The notes beneath the pieces are model-generated. The model had not been told where the DNA came from. It saw only the letters and a program-made list of their open reading frames with translations, and ran no database searches. A stretch of DNA of 64,000 bases from Janthinobacterium sp051380735 (GTDB lineage: Bacteria > Pseudomonadota > Gammaproteobacteria > Burkholderiales > Burkholderiaceae_D): NCBI RefSeq assembly GCF_051380735.1, contig NZ_JBNYXQ010000005.1, forward strand, positions 124,001 through 188,000, read 5' to 3'. The position numbers and the translations under genes are program-made. How positions within the stretch are numbered: the first letter of the stretch is position 1; every line of letters starts with the position of its first letter. Positions 34,679-43,053 of the stretch are shown in pieces.

Positions 34679-35470
34679 TTATGCCACTGCGTCGTTGACC
34701 AGCGCGTCCATCAGCGAAAAAGCATGGCCGCATTCGGCACAGCGCGCGCTGCCAAACAGGAACGGCAGGCGACGCGCGACATCATCGAGGCAGGGCAAGG
34801 CGGCCGTTTGCGCTTGCAACCAGGCAAAGGCGTCGCGCTGGGCAGAATTGTCGACCGGGCCGGCAGTCACCAGCGCCGTTTTTGCCGATGGCGTGAAGAC
34901 AGGGTCTGCGGTGGCGACCGACAAGCCTTCCGGCACCGGCCAGACATACAGGTCCACGCCGCAGCCGGGGCAAGCGAGGCAAAACTCCTCGTCGGCAAAA
35001 CCGCTCAAGACCCGCGCCGCACCGTCAAAGCCGGCAAACGAGGCGGCAGCCTTGAGCAGGTAGATGCTGTCCAGCCTGTCCTCGACCCGTGCCAGATCGG
35101 CAAGCGCCATGGCAAGCGCAGCCGGCACTGCGGCACGATAGGCGGCGGCATACGGGGAAGACTGCAATTGCTCGTCCAGCCTCGTGCTTTCATGAATTGA
35201 CGCCGCCAGCGACAGCAGGCCAGCGCGCAGGTCCGACGAGGCTACTACCGCCGCCGCCGACACCAGGTGCGGGAAGGCGGCAACCGAGGCCGGATAAATC
35301 GAGCCCTGGTGACAAATATGGCCATACAAGTCATCGAGTGCCTCGGCTTCTCCCTGCCGCAAGTCTTGCAGCAGCAGCGGAATCTCTTCAGCGCTGCCGT
35401 AAGCATCGGCCAGGCTTGCCCATGCCGCAGAGTCCAGGTCGAGTGGCGTGATTTCAGTCAGTTTTTCCAT
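34679..35470 (-). CDS. Hypothetical helical protein with zinc-ribbon-like cysteines
   Basis: A 263-residue soluble protein. The first 160 residues look like helical (HEAT-like) repeats beginning with ASLADAYGSAEEIPLLLQDL. The C-terminal part has two Cys pairs, CLACPGC and CAECGHAF, about 80 residues apart, consistent with a split zinc-binding site. I recognise no named family. Similar N-terminal helical repeats occur in some immunity-like proteins, but no toxin gene is nearby. It converges with the phytase gene. Confidence 0.7.
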   Translation of the reverse strand: MEKLTEITPLDLDSAAWASLADAYGSAEEIPLLLQDLRQGEAEALDDLYGHICHQGSIYPASVAAFPHLVSAAAVVASSDLRAGLLSLAASIHESTRLDEQLQSSPYAAAYRAAVPAALAMALADLARVEDRLDSIYLLKAAASFAGFDGAARVLSGFADEEFCLACPGCGVDLYVWPVPEGLSVATADPVFTPSAKTALVTAGPVDNSAQRDAFAWLQAQTAALPCLDDVARRLPFLFGSARCAECGHAFSLMDALVNDAVA

Positions 35471-35536
35471 GGCGCCAACTTAAACCATGGGTGGCGGATT
35501 GTCCAGCGACACCCGGCCGCGCGGCACCGAGCGCAC

Positions 35537-35923
35537 TTACTGTCCCGGCGGTGGCTGCCACAACTCAACCTTGTTGCCCTCGGGATCGAGCACCCAGCCG
35601 AACTTGCCGTATTCCGACGCCTCGCCTGCCTCCAGCACATGGCAGCCTTCGGACCGCAAGGCGTGCAGCAGCGCATCGAGATCGTCGACCCGGTAATTGA
35701 TCATGAACGGCGCGCTACCGGGCGCAAACGGCTCGCCCTGTGCCGGCGCGATATTCCAGCTCGTCGTGCCGGCGCAAGGCTGGCCATCCTCGCCGGTCCA
35801 GCTGAAGGCCGCCCCGCCCCAGGCCTGCACGTCGATGCCCAGATGGGTTTGATACCAGGCGCGCAGCGTTTCCGGGTCTTTCGCCTGGAAAAAGATGCCT
35901 CCGATGCCAGTGACACGTTTCAT
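35537..35923 (-). CDS. VOC (glyoxalase/bleomycin-resistance) family protein
   Basis: A 128-residue single-domain member of the vicinal oxygen chelate superfamily. Two beta-alpha-beta-beta-beta modules are visible: VTGIGGIFFQAKDPETLRAWYQTHLGI and the C-terminal FGWVLDPEGNKVELWQPP, whose final Glu is a typical metal ligand. It could be a lyase, dioxygenase or binding protein; sequence does not decide. It stands between two minus/plus borders without an operon partner. Confidence 0.85.
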   Translation of the reverse strand: MKRVTGIGGIFFQAKDPETLRAWYQTHLGIDVQAWGGAAFSWTGEDGQPCAGTTSWNIAPAQGEPFAPGSAPFMINYRVDDLDALLHALRSEGCHVLEAGEASEYGKFGWVLDPEGNKVELWQPPPGQ

Positions 35924-36032
35924 GAGAGATCCGTATGAAAAAGAAAGTTTGACGACCTGTTAGCCAAGCATACGCCGCGTGCAGTCAATCAGCCAGCCAC
36001 TATTCAGGCCTGGCGTATTAAAATCACGCCCC

Positions 36033-36908
36033 ATGACCTCGCCCGCCACCACTTCCCCCATCCCCGACGGCATCCTGCTCCCCTCACTGGCGGTACTGGG
36101 AGGGCAAATTTCTGTCAACTTGGGGGCGGCGGTGGCCAAGCATCTGTTTCCGGTGATCGGTGTCGAAGGCATCACGGCCTATCGGGTGGGCTTTTCGGCG
36201 CTGTTCCTGCTGGCGGTGTTCCGGCCCTGGCGTTTTTCGCTGACGCGCAAGGATGTGCTGAACCTGCTGGTCTACGGTTCGGTACTGGGACTGATGAATT
36301 TGCTGATTTACCGTGCGTTTGCGCTGATACCGATCGGCATCGCGGTGGCCATCGAGGTGACGGGGCCGCTGGCGGTGGCGATGCTGTCATCGCGCCGGCT
36401 GCGCGACCTGCTGGCAGTCAGCTGTGCAGCGTTCGGCCTGTACCTGCTGCTGCCGCTTGCCGGCAGCCCGGGCAGCCTCAATCCGGTCGGCGTGGCGTAT
36501 GCGCTGGGAGCGGCCACCTGCTGGGCGCTGTATATCATTTTTGGCAAGCGCGCTTCTTCCCTGCAAGGTGGCCAGGCGGTGGCCTGGGGCATGACCGTGG
36601 CGGCCATGCTGACGGTGCCTATCGGTGTGGCCTATGCGGGCACGGCGTTGCTGTCGTCGTCGCTGGCCCTGATGGGGCTGGCGATCGCCATGCTGTCGAG
36701 CGCGCTGCCGTATACTCTGGAGATATTCGCCCTGCGCCGCCTGCCGCAGGGAGTGTTCGGCATGTTCAGCAGCGCCGCGCCCGCCGTCAGCGCGCTGGCG
36801 GCGATGGCGGTGCTGGGCGAGCATCTGAGTTTAATACAGTGGCTGGCGATTGCCTGTATCGTGCTGGCGTCGGCGATGGCGGCGCTGGGGGCGCAGTCCA
36901 GACGCTGA
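36033..36908 (+). CDS. EamA/RhtA-type exporter
   Basis: A 291-residue drug/metabolite transporter with about ten membrane helices in two EamA halves. The conserved helix-4 segment IPIGIAVAIEVTGPLAVAML and the second-half ALYIIFGKRASSLQGGQ and LPYTLEIFALRRLPQGVFG fit the RhtA threonine/homoserine exporter branch. The start at 36033 is judged from the family; an in-frame ATG at 35979 would add 18 residues. A cytochrome gene follows 54 bases downstream. Confidence 0.87.
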   Translation: MTSPATTSPIPDGILLPSLAVLGGQISVNLGAAVAKHLFPVIGVEGITAYRVGFSALFLLAVFRPWRFSLTRKDVLNLLVYGSVLGLMNLLIYRAFALIPIGIAVAIEVTGPLAVAMLSSRRLRDLLAVSCAAFGLYLLLPLAGSPGSLNPVGVAYALGAATCWALYIIFGKRASSLQGGQAVAWGMTVAAMLTVPIGVAYAGTALLSSSLALMGLAIAMLSSALPYTLEIFALRRLPQGVFGMFSSAAPAVSALAAMAVLGEHLSLIQWLAIACIVLASAMAALGAQSRR

Positions 36909-36962
36909 TCGGCAAGGCGCTGTAAAATGTGCCATTGCCATACACGCCGCATCCCCACCATC

Positions 36963-37370
36963 ATGATACTTTTTTCGCCATCGGTATCCCACGCCGGTAT
37001 TGCCTTGAGCCTGGGTATGGCTTTGTTCGCCAGCCAGGCTGGCGCAGCACCGGCCCCCGCCCTGAAAGGCGACCCCGTGGCTGGCAAGGCAGCGTTTTAC
37101 CGATGCGCGTCATGCCACCAGGTGGGCCCGTCCGCGCGGGCAGGTTTCGGGCCAAAACTGACGGGCGTGATCGGCCGCAAGGCAGGCACGACCGCGGATT
37201 TTCGCTACTCGCCGGCGATGAAAAACGCGAATATCGTCTGGACCGAACAAAACCTGGCCAGCTTCCTGAAAGCGCCCAGCGATTTTATTCCTGGCAACAA
37301 GATGCGCTTCTGGGGTCTCGGCAATGCCCAGCAGGTGGCCGACCTGCTCGCCTACCTGCGCACGCAATAA
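36963..37370 (+). CDS. Class I cytochrome c, exported
   Basis: A 135-residue protein with a signal peptide (about residues 1-28, ending AGA), heme-binding CASCH at 48-52, and a Met ligand at 114 in NKMRF. The order GxxGPxLxGVIGRKAG, FRYSPAMKN, PGNKMRF and C-terminal ADLLAYLR is that of mitochondrial/c2-type cytochromes. It acts as a periplasmic electron carrier. The start at 36963 puts the hydrophobic signal at the N-terminus; an upstream ATG at 36927 adds a Cys/His-rich leader unlikely to be real. Confidence 0.9.
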   Translation: MILFSPSVSHAGIALSLGMALFASQAGAAPAPALKGDPVAGKAAFYRCASCHQVGPSARAGFGPKLTGVIGRKAGTTADFRYSPAMKNANIVWTEQNLASFLKAPSDFIPGNKMRFWGLGNAQQVADLLAYLRTQ

Positions 37371-37400
37371 TGTCTTCACAGTCCCTGATGTGCCATCGCC

Positions 37401-37928
37401 TCAAGACACGCTCAGCTGCTTGTACATGACAGTGGTGGAATCGAGCCGGCCGCCCTCCGGCGCCAGCGCATAGTCCGGTATCACGCCGGCTATGTTGTAG
37501 CCCAGCGAGAGATACAGCGGTTCGGCATGGTCGTGGGTGCGCGTGTCGAGCGTCAGCAACTGGCGCGGCAAGGCGCGCGCCCGCTCTTCCACCGCCTGCA
37601 TCAGTTGTCGCGCAATGCCGCGCCGCCGGAACGCCGGGTGGACCAGCAGCTTGCGCACTTCGGCCCGGTGCGCCTGGTTGGCGGGCGTATCCCAGTCCAG
37701 CTGCACCGCGCCGGCTAACGCGCCGTCGAGATCAAGCACCAGCAGCAAGCGGCTGCCGCACGCCACGGCAGGCCGCACATTATCGGCCCAGAAAGCATGG
37801 CTGTCATCGAGCCCGAACGGCAAGATAAAACCGATGCTGGCGCCGTCCTGTACGCAGGCGTGCAGCAAGGCAGACAGTTGTGGCAGGCGCGCCGTGATGG
37901 CATCGGCATTGAGGGTAACAAGGTGCAT
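37401..37928 (-). CDS. GNAT family N-acetyltransferase
   Basis: A 175-residue GNAT enzyme. The acetyl-CoA signature is in AEVRKLLVHPAFRRRGIARQLMQAVEERA (R-R-x-G-I-A), and the conserved C-terminal block is AEPLYLSLGYNIAGVIPDYAL. The ATG at 37928 (MHLVTLNAD) has a gagga ribosome site; an ATG at 37946 overlapping the XRE stop is less well placed. It follows the XRE-cupin regulator directly on the same strand, so the regulator may control it. Substrate (small molecule or protein amine) is unknown. Confidence 0.87.
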   Translation of the reverse strand: MHLVTLNADAITARLPQLSALLHACVQDGASIGFILPFGLDDSHAFWADNVRPAVACGSRLLLVLDLDGALAGAVQLDWDTPANQAHRAEVRKLLVHPAFRRRGIARQLMQAVEERARALPRQLLTLDTRTHDHAEPLYLSLGYNIAGVIPDYALAPEGGRLDSTTVMYKQLSVS

Positions 37929-37945
37929 CGGGTCCTCGCAAGTCA

Positions 37946-38518
37946 TCAGACAATCAACAGGAAATAGCGTGCGCCGCTATCAGGAGGCGTATCGAAGGCG
38001 CTGGGGCCGGACAACTGGTAGCGCAGGCAGTCGCCGGGCAGCAAGTCGTGGCGCTGGCCGTCAACGGTAACGGCCAGCTTGCCTTCCTGCATCAGCAAAT
38101 GATGTTCCATGCCGGGTCGCGGCGAGGTCGCATACGCGATATGGGCGCCGGCATCAAGCTCGCATTCGAGCGCTTCGCCGGCCAGCGCCTGCGACGGTGG
38201 CGAAACGGAACGGCGGCGAAAGCCTGTTTGCGGATCGCTCCAGACGGGCTGGTCTGCGCGCCGCAGCAATGGTGGAAAATCCTCTTCCACCATGCGCAGC
38301 AAACGCGACATGCTCAAGCCGTAGACGGCGCACAAGCGGCCCAGCACGCTGGTGGTGGGGCTGACCTCGGCGTTTTCCAGCCGCGACAAGGTGGCGCGGC
38401 TGACCTGGCTTTGCGCGGCCAGTTGGTCGAGCGACCAGCCTTGCTCCACGCGCAGCTGGCGCAAACGCTGGGCCAGGCGCTGTTCGGTGGCGTGTTCGGG
38501 TGTAAGTGTATTTCCCAT
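37946..38518 (-). CDS. XRE-family regulator with C-terminal cupin domain
   Basis: A 190-residue regulator. The N-terminal helix-turn-helix (about 15-70: LAQRLRQLRVEQGWSLDQLAAQS, SRATLSRLENAEVSPTTSVLGRLCAVYG) is followed by a cupin sensor (about 110-190: HIAYATSPRPGMEHHLLMQEGKLAVTVDG, GDCLRYQ). This PuuR/SutR-like architecture usually senses a small metabolite. The start codon lies inside a perfect palindrome, suggesting autoregulation. Downstream GNAT is likely co-transcribed. Confidence 0.9.
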   Translation of the reverse strand: MGNTLTPEHATEQRLAQRLRQLRVEQGWSLDQLAAQSQVSRATLSRLENAEVSPTTSVLGRLCAVYGLSMSRLLRMVEEDFPPLLRRADQPVWSDPQTGFRRRSVSPPSQALAGEALECELDAGAHIAYATSPRPGMEHHLLMQEGKLAVTVDGQRHDLLPGDCLRYQLSGPSAFDTPPDSGARYFLLIV

Positions 38519-38546
38519 ATATGGGAATATATTCCATTACTGGGAA
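38512..38546. promoter_or_regulatory. Two palindromes overlapping the XRE start codon
   Basis: A perfect 16-bp palindrome, ttcccatatatgggaa (38512-38527), contains the XRE start codon. A related imperfect site ttcc...gggaa lies at 38532-38546. Centres are about 20 bases apart, two helical turns. Probable autoregulatory operator, by position only. Confidence 0.6.
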
Positions 38547-38660
38547 CTACACAAGCGCAAGAGCCGCTGTTGTGCCAGGCAGCAGCGGCAGTAGCATGAC
38601 CCGCAAGCGCACAAAACTTCGTACAATAGGGTCCGCTTGATTTTTTGAACCAGGTATCCC

Positions 38661-39308
38661 ATGCATTTCTCGAACTGGCTGCTGTTTTGCGGCGTTGCCC
38701 TGCTTGTCACGTTTTCGCCCGGCCCGGCCGTGCTGCTGGCCATATCAAACTCGATCGCCGTCGGTCCGCGCCGCGCCATGGTCAGCAGCCTGGGCAATGG
38801 GGTGGGATTGTTTATTATTTCCGGTGTTGCCATGGCGGGCATGGGCGTGGTGCTGGCCACGTCGGCCACTGCCTTCATGCTGCTGAAACTGGCCGGCGCC
38901 TTGTACCTGGTCTACCTGGGCATCAAGCAATGGCGCAGCAAGACCAGCATTGTCGCCGCAGCCGAAGTATCTCAACAGCCGCACGCGGCCAATCCGAATT
39001 CGAACGGCAGGCTGTTCCGCCAGGGCCTCACTGTCGCCTTGACCAATCCGAAAGCCATCCTGTTTTTCTCGGCCCTGTTCCCGCAATTTATTACCCAGGG
39101 CGATCCGGTGGCGCTGCAGTTCGCCGTGCTGACGACCTCGTTCGTCGCCTGCGCCATGCTGGCCCATCTGTTCTACGCTACCCTGGCACGCCTGCTGAAA
39201 AGCCAGTTGGCCAGCCCCGGCCGCGCCAGGCTGTTCAACCGCATCTCGGGCGGCGCCTTCGTGTTGCTTGGCCTGAGCTTGTTGCGCCTGCGCAGCAAGG
39301 CGGCCTAA
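38661..39308 (+). CDS. LysE/RhtB-family amino-acid exporter
   Basis: A 215-residue membrane protein with six hydrophobic segments and the family signature FSPGPAVLLAISNSIAVGPRRAMVSSLGN near the N-terminus. The second-half motif FRQGLTVALTNPKAILFFSALFPQF confirms it. It likely exports an amino acid or derivative. An aggt ribosome site precedes the ATG. Its stop overlaps the stop region of the convergent hydrolase by 4 bases. The nearby XRE-cupin regulator is divergent and could regulate it. Confidence 0.9.
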   Translation: MHFSNWLLFCGVALLVTFSPGPAVLLAISNSIAVGPRRAMVSSLGNGVGLFIISGVAMAGMGVVLATSATAFMLLKLAGALYLVYLGIKQWRSKTSIVAAAEVSQQPHAANPNSNGRLFRQGLTVALTNPKAILFFSALFPQFITQGDPVALQFAVLTTSFVACAMLAHLFYATLARLLKSQLASPGRARLFNRISGGAFVLLGLSLLRLRSKAA

Positions 39309-40066
39309 GCCAGCAAGAAAGCCTCGATGCTGGCCGCCAGGGCCAGCGGGGTTTCATTCATCGGATAGTGGCCCGCATTGTCCAGTACTTCCAGTGTTGC
39401 TCGCGGGTACCAAGCCAGATAAGTGCGGCGCATCAGGCCCGCATTGAAACGCGGGTCGTGCCGCCCCACCAGCGCCAGCAAGGCAATATCCAGCCTGGCC
39501 TGTTTGACTTCTCCGCTGAAATCCGCGTCGCTCCAGGCATGAAAATAGCGCGCAAACGCAGCCGGGTCGGCGCTGGCCCAGGAGTATTGCGCTTTCCAGT
39601 CCAGCCAGGCCGACGATAAACGCCCGCCCGTGCTGCGATCGATAATCGCGCGCCGCGCCGGCAAGCTGCAGGCCGCGTCGATGAACAGCGCGCGCGCTGC
39701 CTCGTCAAACACCACGCCGCAGCTGGGCACCGGCGCCAGCGCCACCAGCTTGCGCAGCCGCATGGGCGCCAGCAGCGCCAGTCTCTCCATCGCCATGCCG
39801 CCCATCGAGTGGCCGATCACGCTGAAGGTGGCGAGGCCCAGGCTGTCTGCCAGCGCCAGCGCATCGCGCGCGATTTCGTCCATGGTGTAGTCGCCGGCCA
39901 TGCCGTGCATGCCGCCATAGCCCCGGCTGTCCATGAAAAAATAGCTGAAACGATGGCCGTCCAGCCCCGCTTCCATGGGGGCAAACGCCCGCGCGTCGCC
40001 TAACCAGCCGTGCAGCACCATCACGGCGTGCTCGCCCTTGCCGTAGCGGTAATAAGTATTGACCAT
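39305..40066 (-). CDS. Alpha/beta-fold hydrolase
   Basis: A 253-residue hydrolase with oxyanion motif LHGWLG, nucleophile elbow GHSMGG, acid in VGRHDPRF, and catalytic histidine in NAGHYPM. It belongs to the broad menC/BioH-like esterase group. The ATG at 40066 (MVNTYYRYGKG) follows an aaggg ribosome site; the open frame to 40195 is not used. It is divergent from the AraC gene at 40153, which could regulate it. Substrate is unknown. Confidence 0.87.
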   Translation of the reverse strand: MVNTYYRYGKGEHAVMVLHGWLGDARAFAPMEAGLDGHRFSYFFMDSRGYGGMHGMAGDYTMDEIARDALALADSLGLATFSVIGHSMGGMAMERLALLAPMRLRKLVALAPVPSCGVVFDEAARALFIDAACSLPARRAIIDRSTGGRLSSAWLDWKAQYSWASADPAAFARYFHAWSDADFSGEVKQARLDIALLALVGRHDPRFNAGLMRRTYLAWYPRATLEVLDNAGHYPMNETPLALAASIEAFLLA

Positions 40067-40152
40067 ATTATTGCCCTTCAAATCGACCGATGGTAAAGGC
40101 GATGGTGACGGCCCGCTACCGGGGCCGGGCCGAATACTGTAGAGTTCGGGCC

Positions 40153-40911
40153 ATGAGCGATTTTTATACGGAAGTGCCGCGCGAACTGATCGCAAGCAGG
40201 CGCGACCATGCCGCCGGCACGCAGTTTCCCGGCCACCGGCATGCGCGCGGCCAGTTCGCCTGTGCGGCCAGTGGCGCCATCAGCGTGCAGTCGCCACAAG
40301 GGAACTGGCTGGTGCCGCCGCGCGGCGCCTGCTGGCTGCCGCCGGGCATGGAGCACGGCATGCGCATGCACGGTGACGTCACGATGCTGAATGTTTTTGT
40401 CGACGAGGCCGCCATCGCCAGGGTCCAGCTGCCCCTGGATTGCCGGGTACTCGATACCACGCCGCTGCTGCGCAATCTGCTCGATGAAGCGGTCAAAACA
40501 GATCCCTTGTATGCGCAGGACTCGCGTGCGGGCCGGCTGATGGCCTTGCTGCTCGATGAAATCGGCGCCATGCCGGCGCTGCCTTTGAATGCGCCGCTGC
40601 CGCACGATGCACGGCTGGCCCGCTTGTGCACCAGCCTGCTTCAGCAGCCCCAGTTGCATGAGGATCTTGATGCGGTGGCAAGCGCGGCAGGCATGAGCCG
40701 GCGCACCTTTACCCGGCTGTTCCGCGCCCAGACGGGTCTGAGCTTTGCGCAGTGGCGCCAGCAAGCCTGCCTGCTGGCGGCGATTGCGCGGCTGGCCGAC
40801 GGGCAAGCCGTCACCCGTGTGGCACTGGACCTCGGTTATGCCAGCCCCAGCGCCTTCACGGCCGCGTTTCGCCGTGTGCTGGGACAGGTGCCCAGCGCCT
40901 ACCTCGCTTAG
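40153..40911 (+). CDS. AraC family regulator with cupin sensor
   Basis: A 252-residue regulator with an N-terminal cupin (FPGHRHARGQFACAASG, PPRGACWLPPGMEHGM) and a C-terminal AraC DNA-binding domain (LDAVASAAGMSRRTFTRLFRAQTG and VALDLGYASPSAFTAAFRRVLGQVPS). The ATG at 40153 begins MSDFYTEVP; an upstream ATG at 40090 lies within the intergenic promoter region. It is divergently oriented to the hydrolase at 39305 and overlaps the convergent acetyltransferase by 4 bases. Inducer is unknown. Confidence 0.9.
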   Translation: MSDFYTEVPRELIASRRDHAAGTQFPGHRHARGQFACAASGAISVQSPQGNWLVPPRGACWLPPGMEHGMRMHGDVTMLNVFVDEAAIARVQLPLDCRVLDTTPLLRNLLDEAVKTDPLYAQDSRAGRLMALLLDEIGAMPALPLNAPLPHDARLARLCTSLLQQPQLHEDLDAVASAAGMSRRTFTRLFRAQTGLSFAQWRQQACLLAAIARLADGQAVTRVALDLGYASPSAFTAAFRRVLGQVPSAYLA

Positions 40912-41546
40912 GCGATCAGCTCGGCAATCCGCTGCGCGATCGCCTGCGCCAGTTTCTGAATATGGTAGCCGTCGACAAAGCCGTGATGGGCCTGCACCGA
41001 AAACGGCACGGCCATGCGACCCGGTTCGCCCGGGCCGAACTTGCCCCAGCTGATGCACGGAATATCGGCGTCGCCATGGCGATAGACCGGGTGCTCAATG
41101 GCGCGCAGGTCCAGCCACGGCAGGCTGGTAATAAAGATATTGTGGCGCTGTTCGCGTACGCTTTCCCCTTCGCCAGTATTGATCAGCCTGACTGACGCTT
41201 CGGCGATACGCTTCGCTTCCAGGCTGCGGGCGATAAACAGGTCCAACTGATCCGTCATCTCGAAGCGCGTGTAGTTCAGGTTATGGTCCGCATTGATGAC
41301 GGTGTAGGAAGCCGGAAAGTCATCGATTTTAATGACATCGCCGTCAAGGATGCGGTACATGAAGTGATCGCTTTGCTTGACCGTATTCAGCACGCAATAC
41401 AGGAAAAAGTGAAACACGGGAATCTGGCGCGCCTTGCACCAGGGCCGGAAGTCCGGCACGTCGAGCAGGAAATTGATATTGACCAGCGGATTTTCAAACG
41501 AGCTGAACAGCTCGTAGCAGTCGCGCCGCTTTTCAAAATTTTTCAT
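40908..41546 (-). CDS. Chloramphenicol-acetyltransferase-like protein (CatA family)
   Basis: A 212-residue protein of the CAT family (type A). The active-site motif is preserved as QAHHGFVDGYH (His187/188, Asp192; consensus HHAxxDGFH). Other conserved parts are the start KRRDCYELFSSFENPLVNI and the strand PCISWGKFGP. Chloramphenicol acetylation is possible but not assured, because chromosomal CAT-like proteins in environmental bacteria vary in activity. It is not obviously in an operon. Confidence 0.85.
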   Translation of the reverse strand: MKNFEKRRDCYELFSSFENPLVNINFLLDVPDFRPWCKARQIPVFHFFLYCVLNTVKQSDHFMYRILDGDVIKIDDFPASYTVINADHNLNYTRFEMTDQLDLFIARSLEAKRIAEASVRLINTGEGESVREQRHNIFITSLPWLDLRAIEHPVYRHGDADIPCISWGKFGPGEPGRMAVPFSVQAHHGFVDGYHIQKLAQAIAQRIAELIA

Positions 41547-41584
41547 GCGGCGAGTGTAGACGATGGAAGTGCCGGCAGGCGCAG

Positions 41585-42310
41585 CTATTTCCTGTCAACC
41601 GGCATCACCATAAAGGCGATATTGCGCAAGGCGCTGCCCGGCGTCCATGGCGGATTGATGACCGAGATATTGCGCACGCCCAGCAGGGCAAAGTCTTCCA
41701 GGCTGTAGGTCCAGCCGGCGGCATTGGGATTGGCCTTGACGAAATGCTCAAACTGCGGGTTATGCCCCAGCGAGCTGAGATCCGCACGCACGCCCAGTTG
41801 CTCAAAATATTGCGCCTCGCGCTGGCCAGCCTGGCCACCGATGCGGCCGATATCGTCCATAAACTGCTTCTGCTGTTCCGGCGACAAGGAATCGTAGACC
41901 TTCCTGGCGCTGTCATTGAGGACCACTTTATCCACTTCCCCCGGCCCGCCGTGGTAGCCGATCATGGCGAAGTTGCTGACAATCTTTTCGATTCCTGCAG
42001 GGAAAACGTAATTGGCGCAGGATGAGATGCAGAACTCCATCACACGGACATTGAGCTTGTGCGCGCGCACCCACCTGCCCAGGTCCATGCCCGCATTGAC
42101 CTCGCCGCCGGGGCTACGTATCGACAACACGTCCGGCTTGTCCGCAAGGCTGTCATACAGCGTGACCAGTTGCTGGTTCGCCGCCTGGTTGATCGGGCCA
42201 ACATACTCCAGCTGGCCGTTGCTGTAGTAGACCTGGGTAGTATCTTCCCCGTCCGCCATGGCCGGCAAGGAAAGCGCCAGCATCGCGGCGCTGAAAATCA
42301 GATTACGCAT
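41585..42310 (-). CDS. Exported ClpP/crotonase-fold serine protease-like protein
   Basis: A 241-residue protein with a signal peptide (residues 1-19, ending PAMA). The core follows the ClpP/SppA fold: SPGGEVNAGMDLG (66-78), then VMEFCISSCANYVFPAG with likely nucleophile Ser97, then IGYHGG with likely catalytic His120. Cys94 and Cys98 flank the serine and could form a disulfide in the periplasm. It lacks the long membrane architecture of SppA. ATG at 42310 is preceded by a ggtgg site. Function is unknown; probably periplasmic peptide processing. Confidence 0.75.
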   Translation of the reverse strand: MRNLIFSAAMLALSLPAMADGEDTTQVYYSNGQLEYVGPINQAANQQLVTLYDSLADKPDVLSIRSPGGEVNAGMDLGRWVRAHKLNVRVMEFCISSCANYVFPAGIEKIVSNFAMIGYHGGPGEVDKVVLNDSARKVYDSLSPEQQKQFMDDIGRIGGQAGQREAQYFEQLGVRADLSSLGHNPQFEHFVKANPNAAGWTYSLEDFALLGVRNISVINPPWTPGSALRNIAFMVMPVDRK

Positions 42311-42543
42311 CAAAAAACCACCCTGGCAAGAAAGAAATCAACAACGCATGGGCATCATGCGGGCATATCCTGTTGCACGCGCCACACCAGCGTCTGGCCA
42401 TGCGCCAGTGATCATGCCCGAATACTCAATGCCTGACAATGGACGCGGACATGGATGCGGACAGCGAGCTTGGGCTACAATACGAACAATTCTCAATCGC
42501 ATCAAAGCCCGGCCGACGGCCTGTGGCTTGCCCAGGAAGCCCC

Positions 42544-43053
42544 ATGGTCCGCCCCGAACTGGAACTGCATCAGCAAATCGAAGTCCTTTACAGCAACCAT
42601 CACGGCTGGCTGCAGGGCTGGTTGCGTGGCAAGCTGGGCAGCGCTTTTGACGCGGCCGACCTGGCGCACGACACCTATCTGCGCATTCTTGCGCGGGGCC
42701 GCGCGCCCCGGCCCGAGGAATCGCGCCAGCACCTGGCGCAGATCGCCAATGGCCTGATGATCGACCTGTTCCGCCGCCGCCATATCGAAGCGGCGTATAT
42801 CGAGGCGCTGGCCCATTTGCCGCCGGCCGCCATGCCGACGCCGGAGCAGCGCGCGTTGATTATCGAAGCCCTGACGGAAATCGACACCATCCTGGCCAGC
42901 CTGCCAGCCAAGGTGCGCGAGGCTTTCTTGCTGTGCAAGGTCGAAGGACTCGATTACCGCGAAATCGCCCGGCGTCTCGATGTGTCCGTCTCGTCGGTGG
43001 AAAAATATATGGTGCGCGCGCTGCTGGCCTGCTGTGCCACGCAAGCGGCATGA
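42544..43053 (+). CDS. ECF sigma factor, FecI type
   Basis: A 169-residue sigma-70 family ECF factor. Region 2 contains DAADLAHDTYLRILARG (with PRPEESRQHLAQIANGLMIDLFRRR). Region 4 is LPAKVREAFLLCKVEGLDYREIARRLDVSVSSVEKYMVRAL, the typical FecI close. The ATG at 42544 follows an aggaa ribosome site; upstream frame is not coding. It overlaps fecR by 4 bases (ATGA). It should direct transcription of the downstream receptor when signalled through FecR. Confidence 0.92.
   Translation: MVRPELELHQQIEVLYSNHHGWLQGWLRGKLGSAFDAADLAHDTYLRILARGRAPRPEESRQHLAQIANGLMIDLFRRRHIEAAYIEALAHLPPAAMPTPEQRALIIEALTEIDTILASLPAKVREAFLLCKVEGLDYREIARRLDVSVSSVEKYMVRALLACCATQAA

Noticed and set aside
42470..42510. Fur box before the ECF sigma gene (acaattctcaatcgc)
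   Set aside because: Only one half resembles a Fur core; the other half does not, so the match is too weak to annotate.
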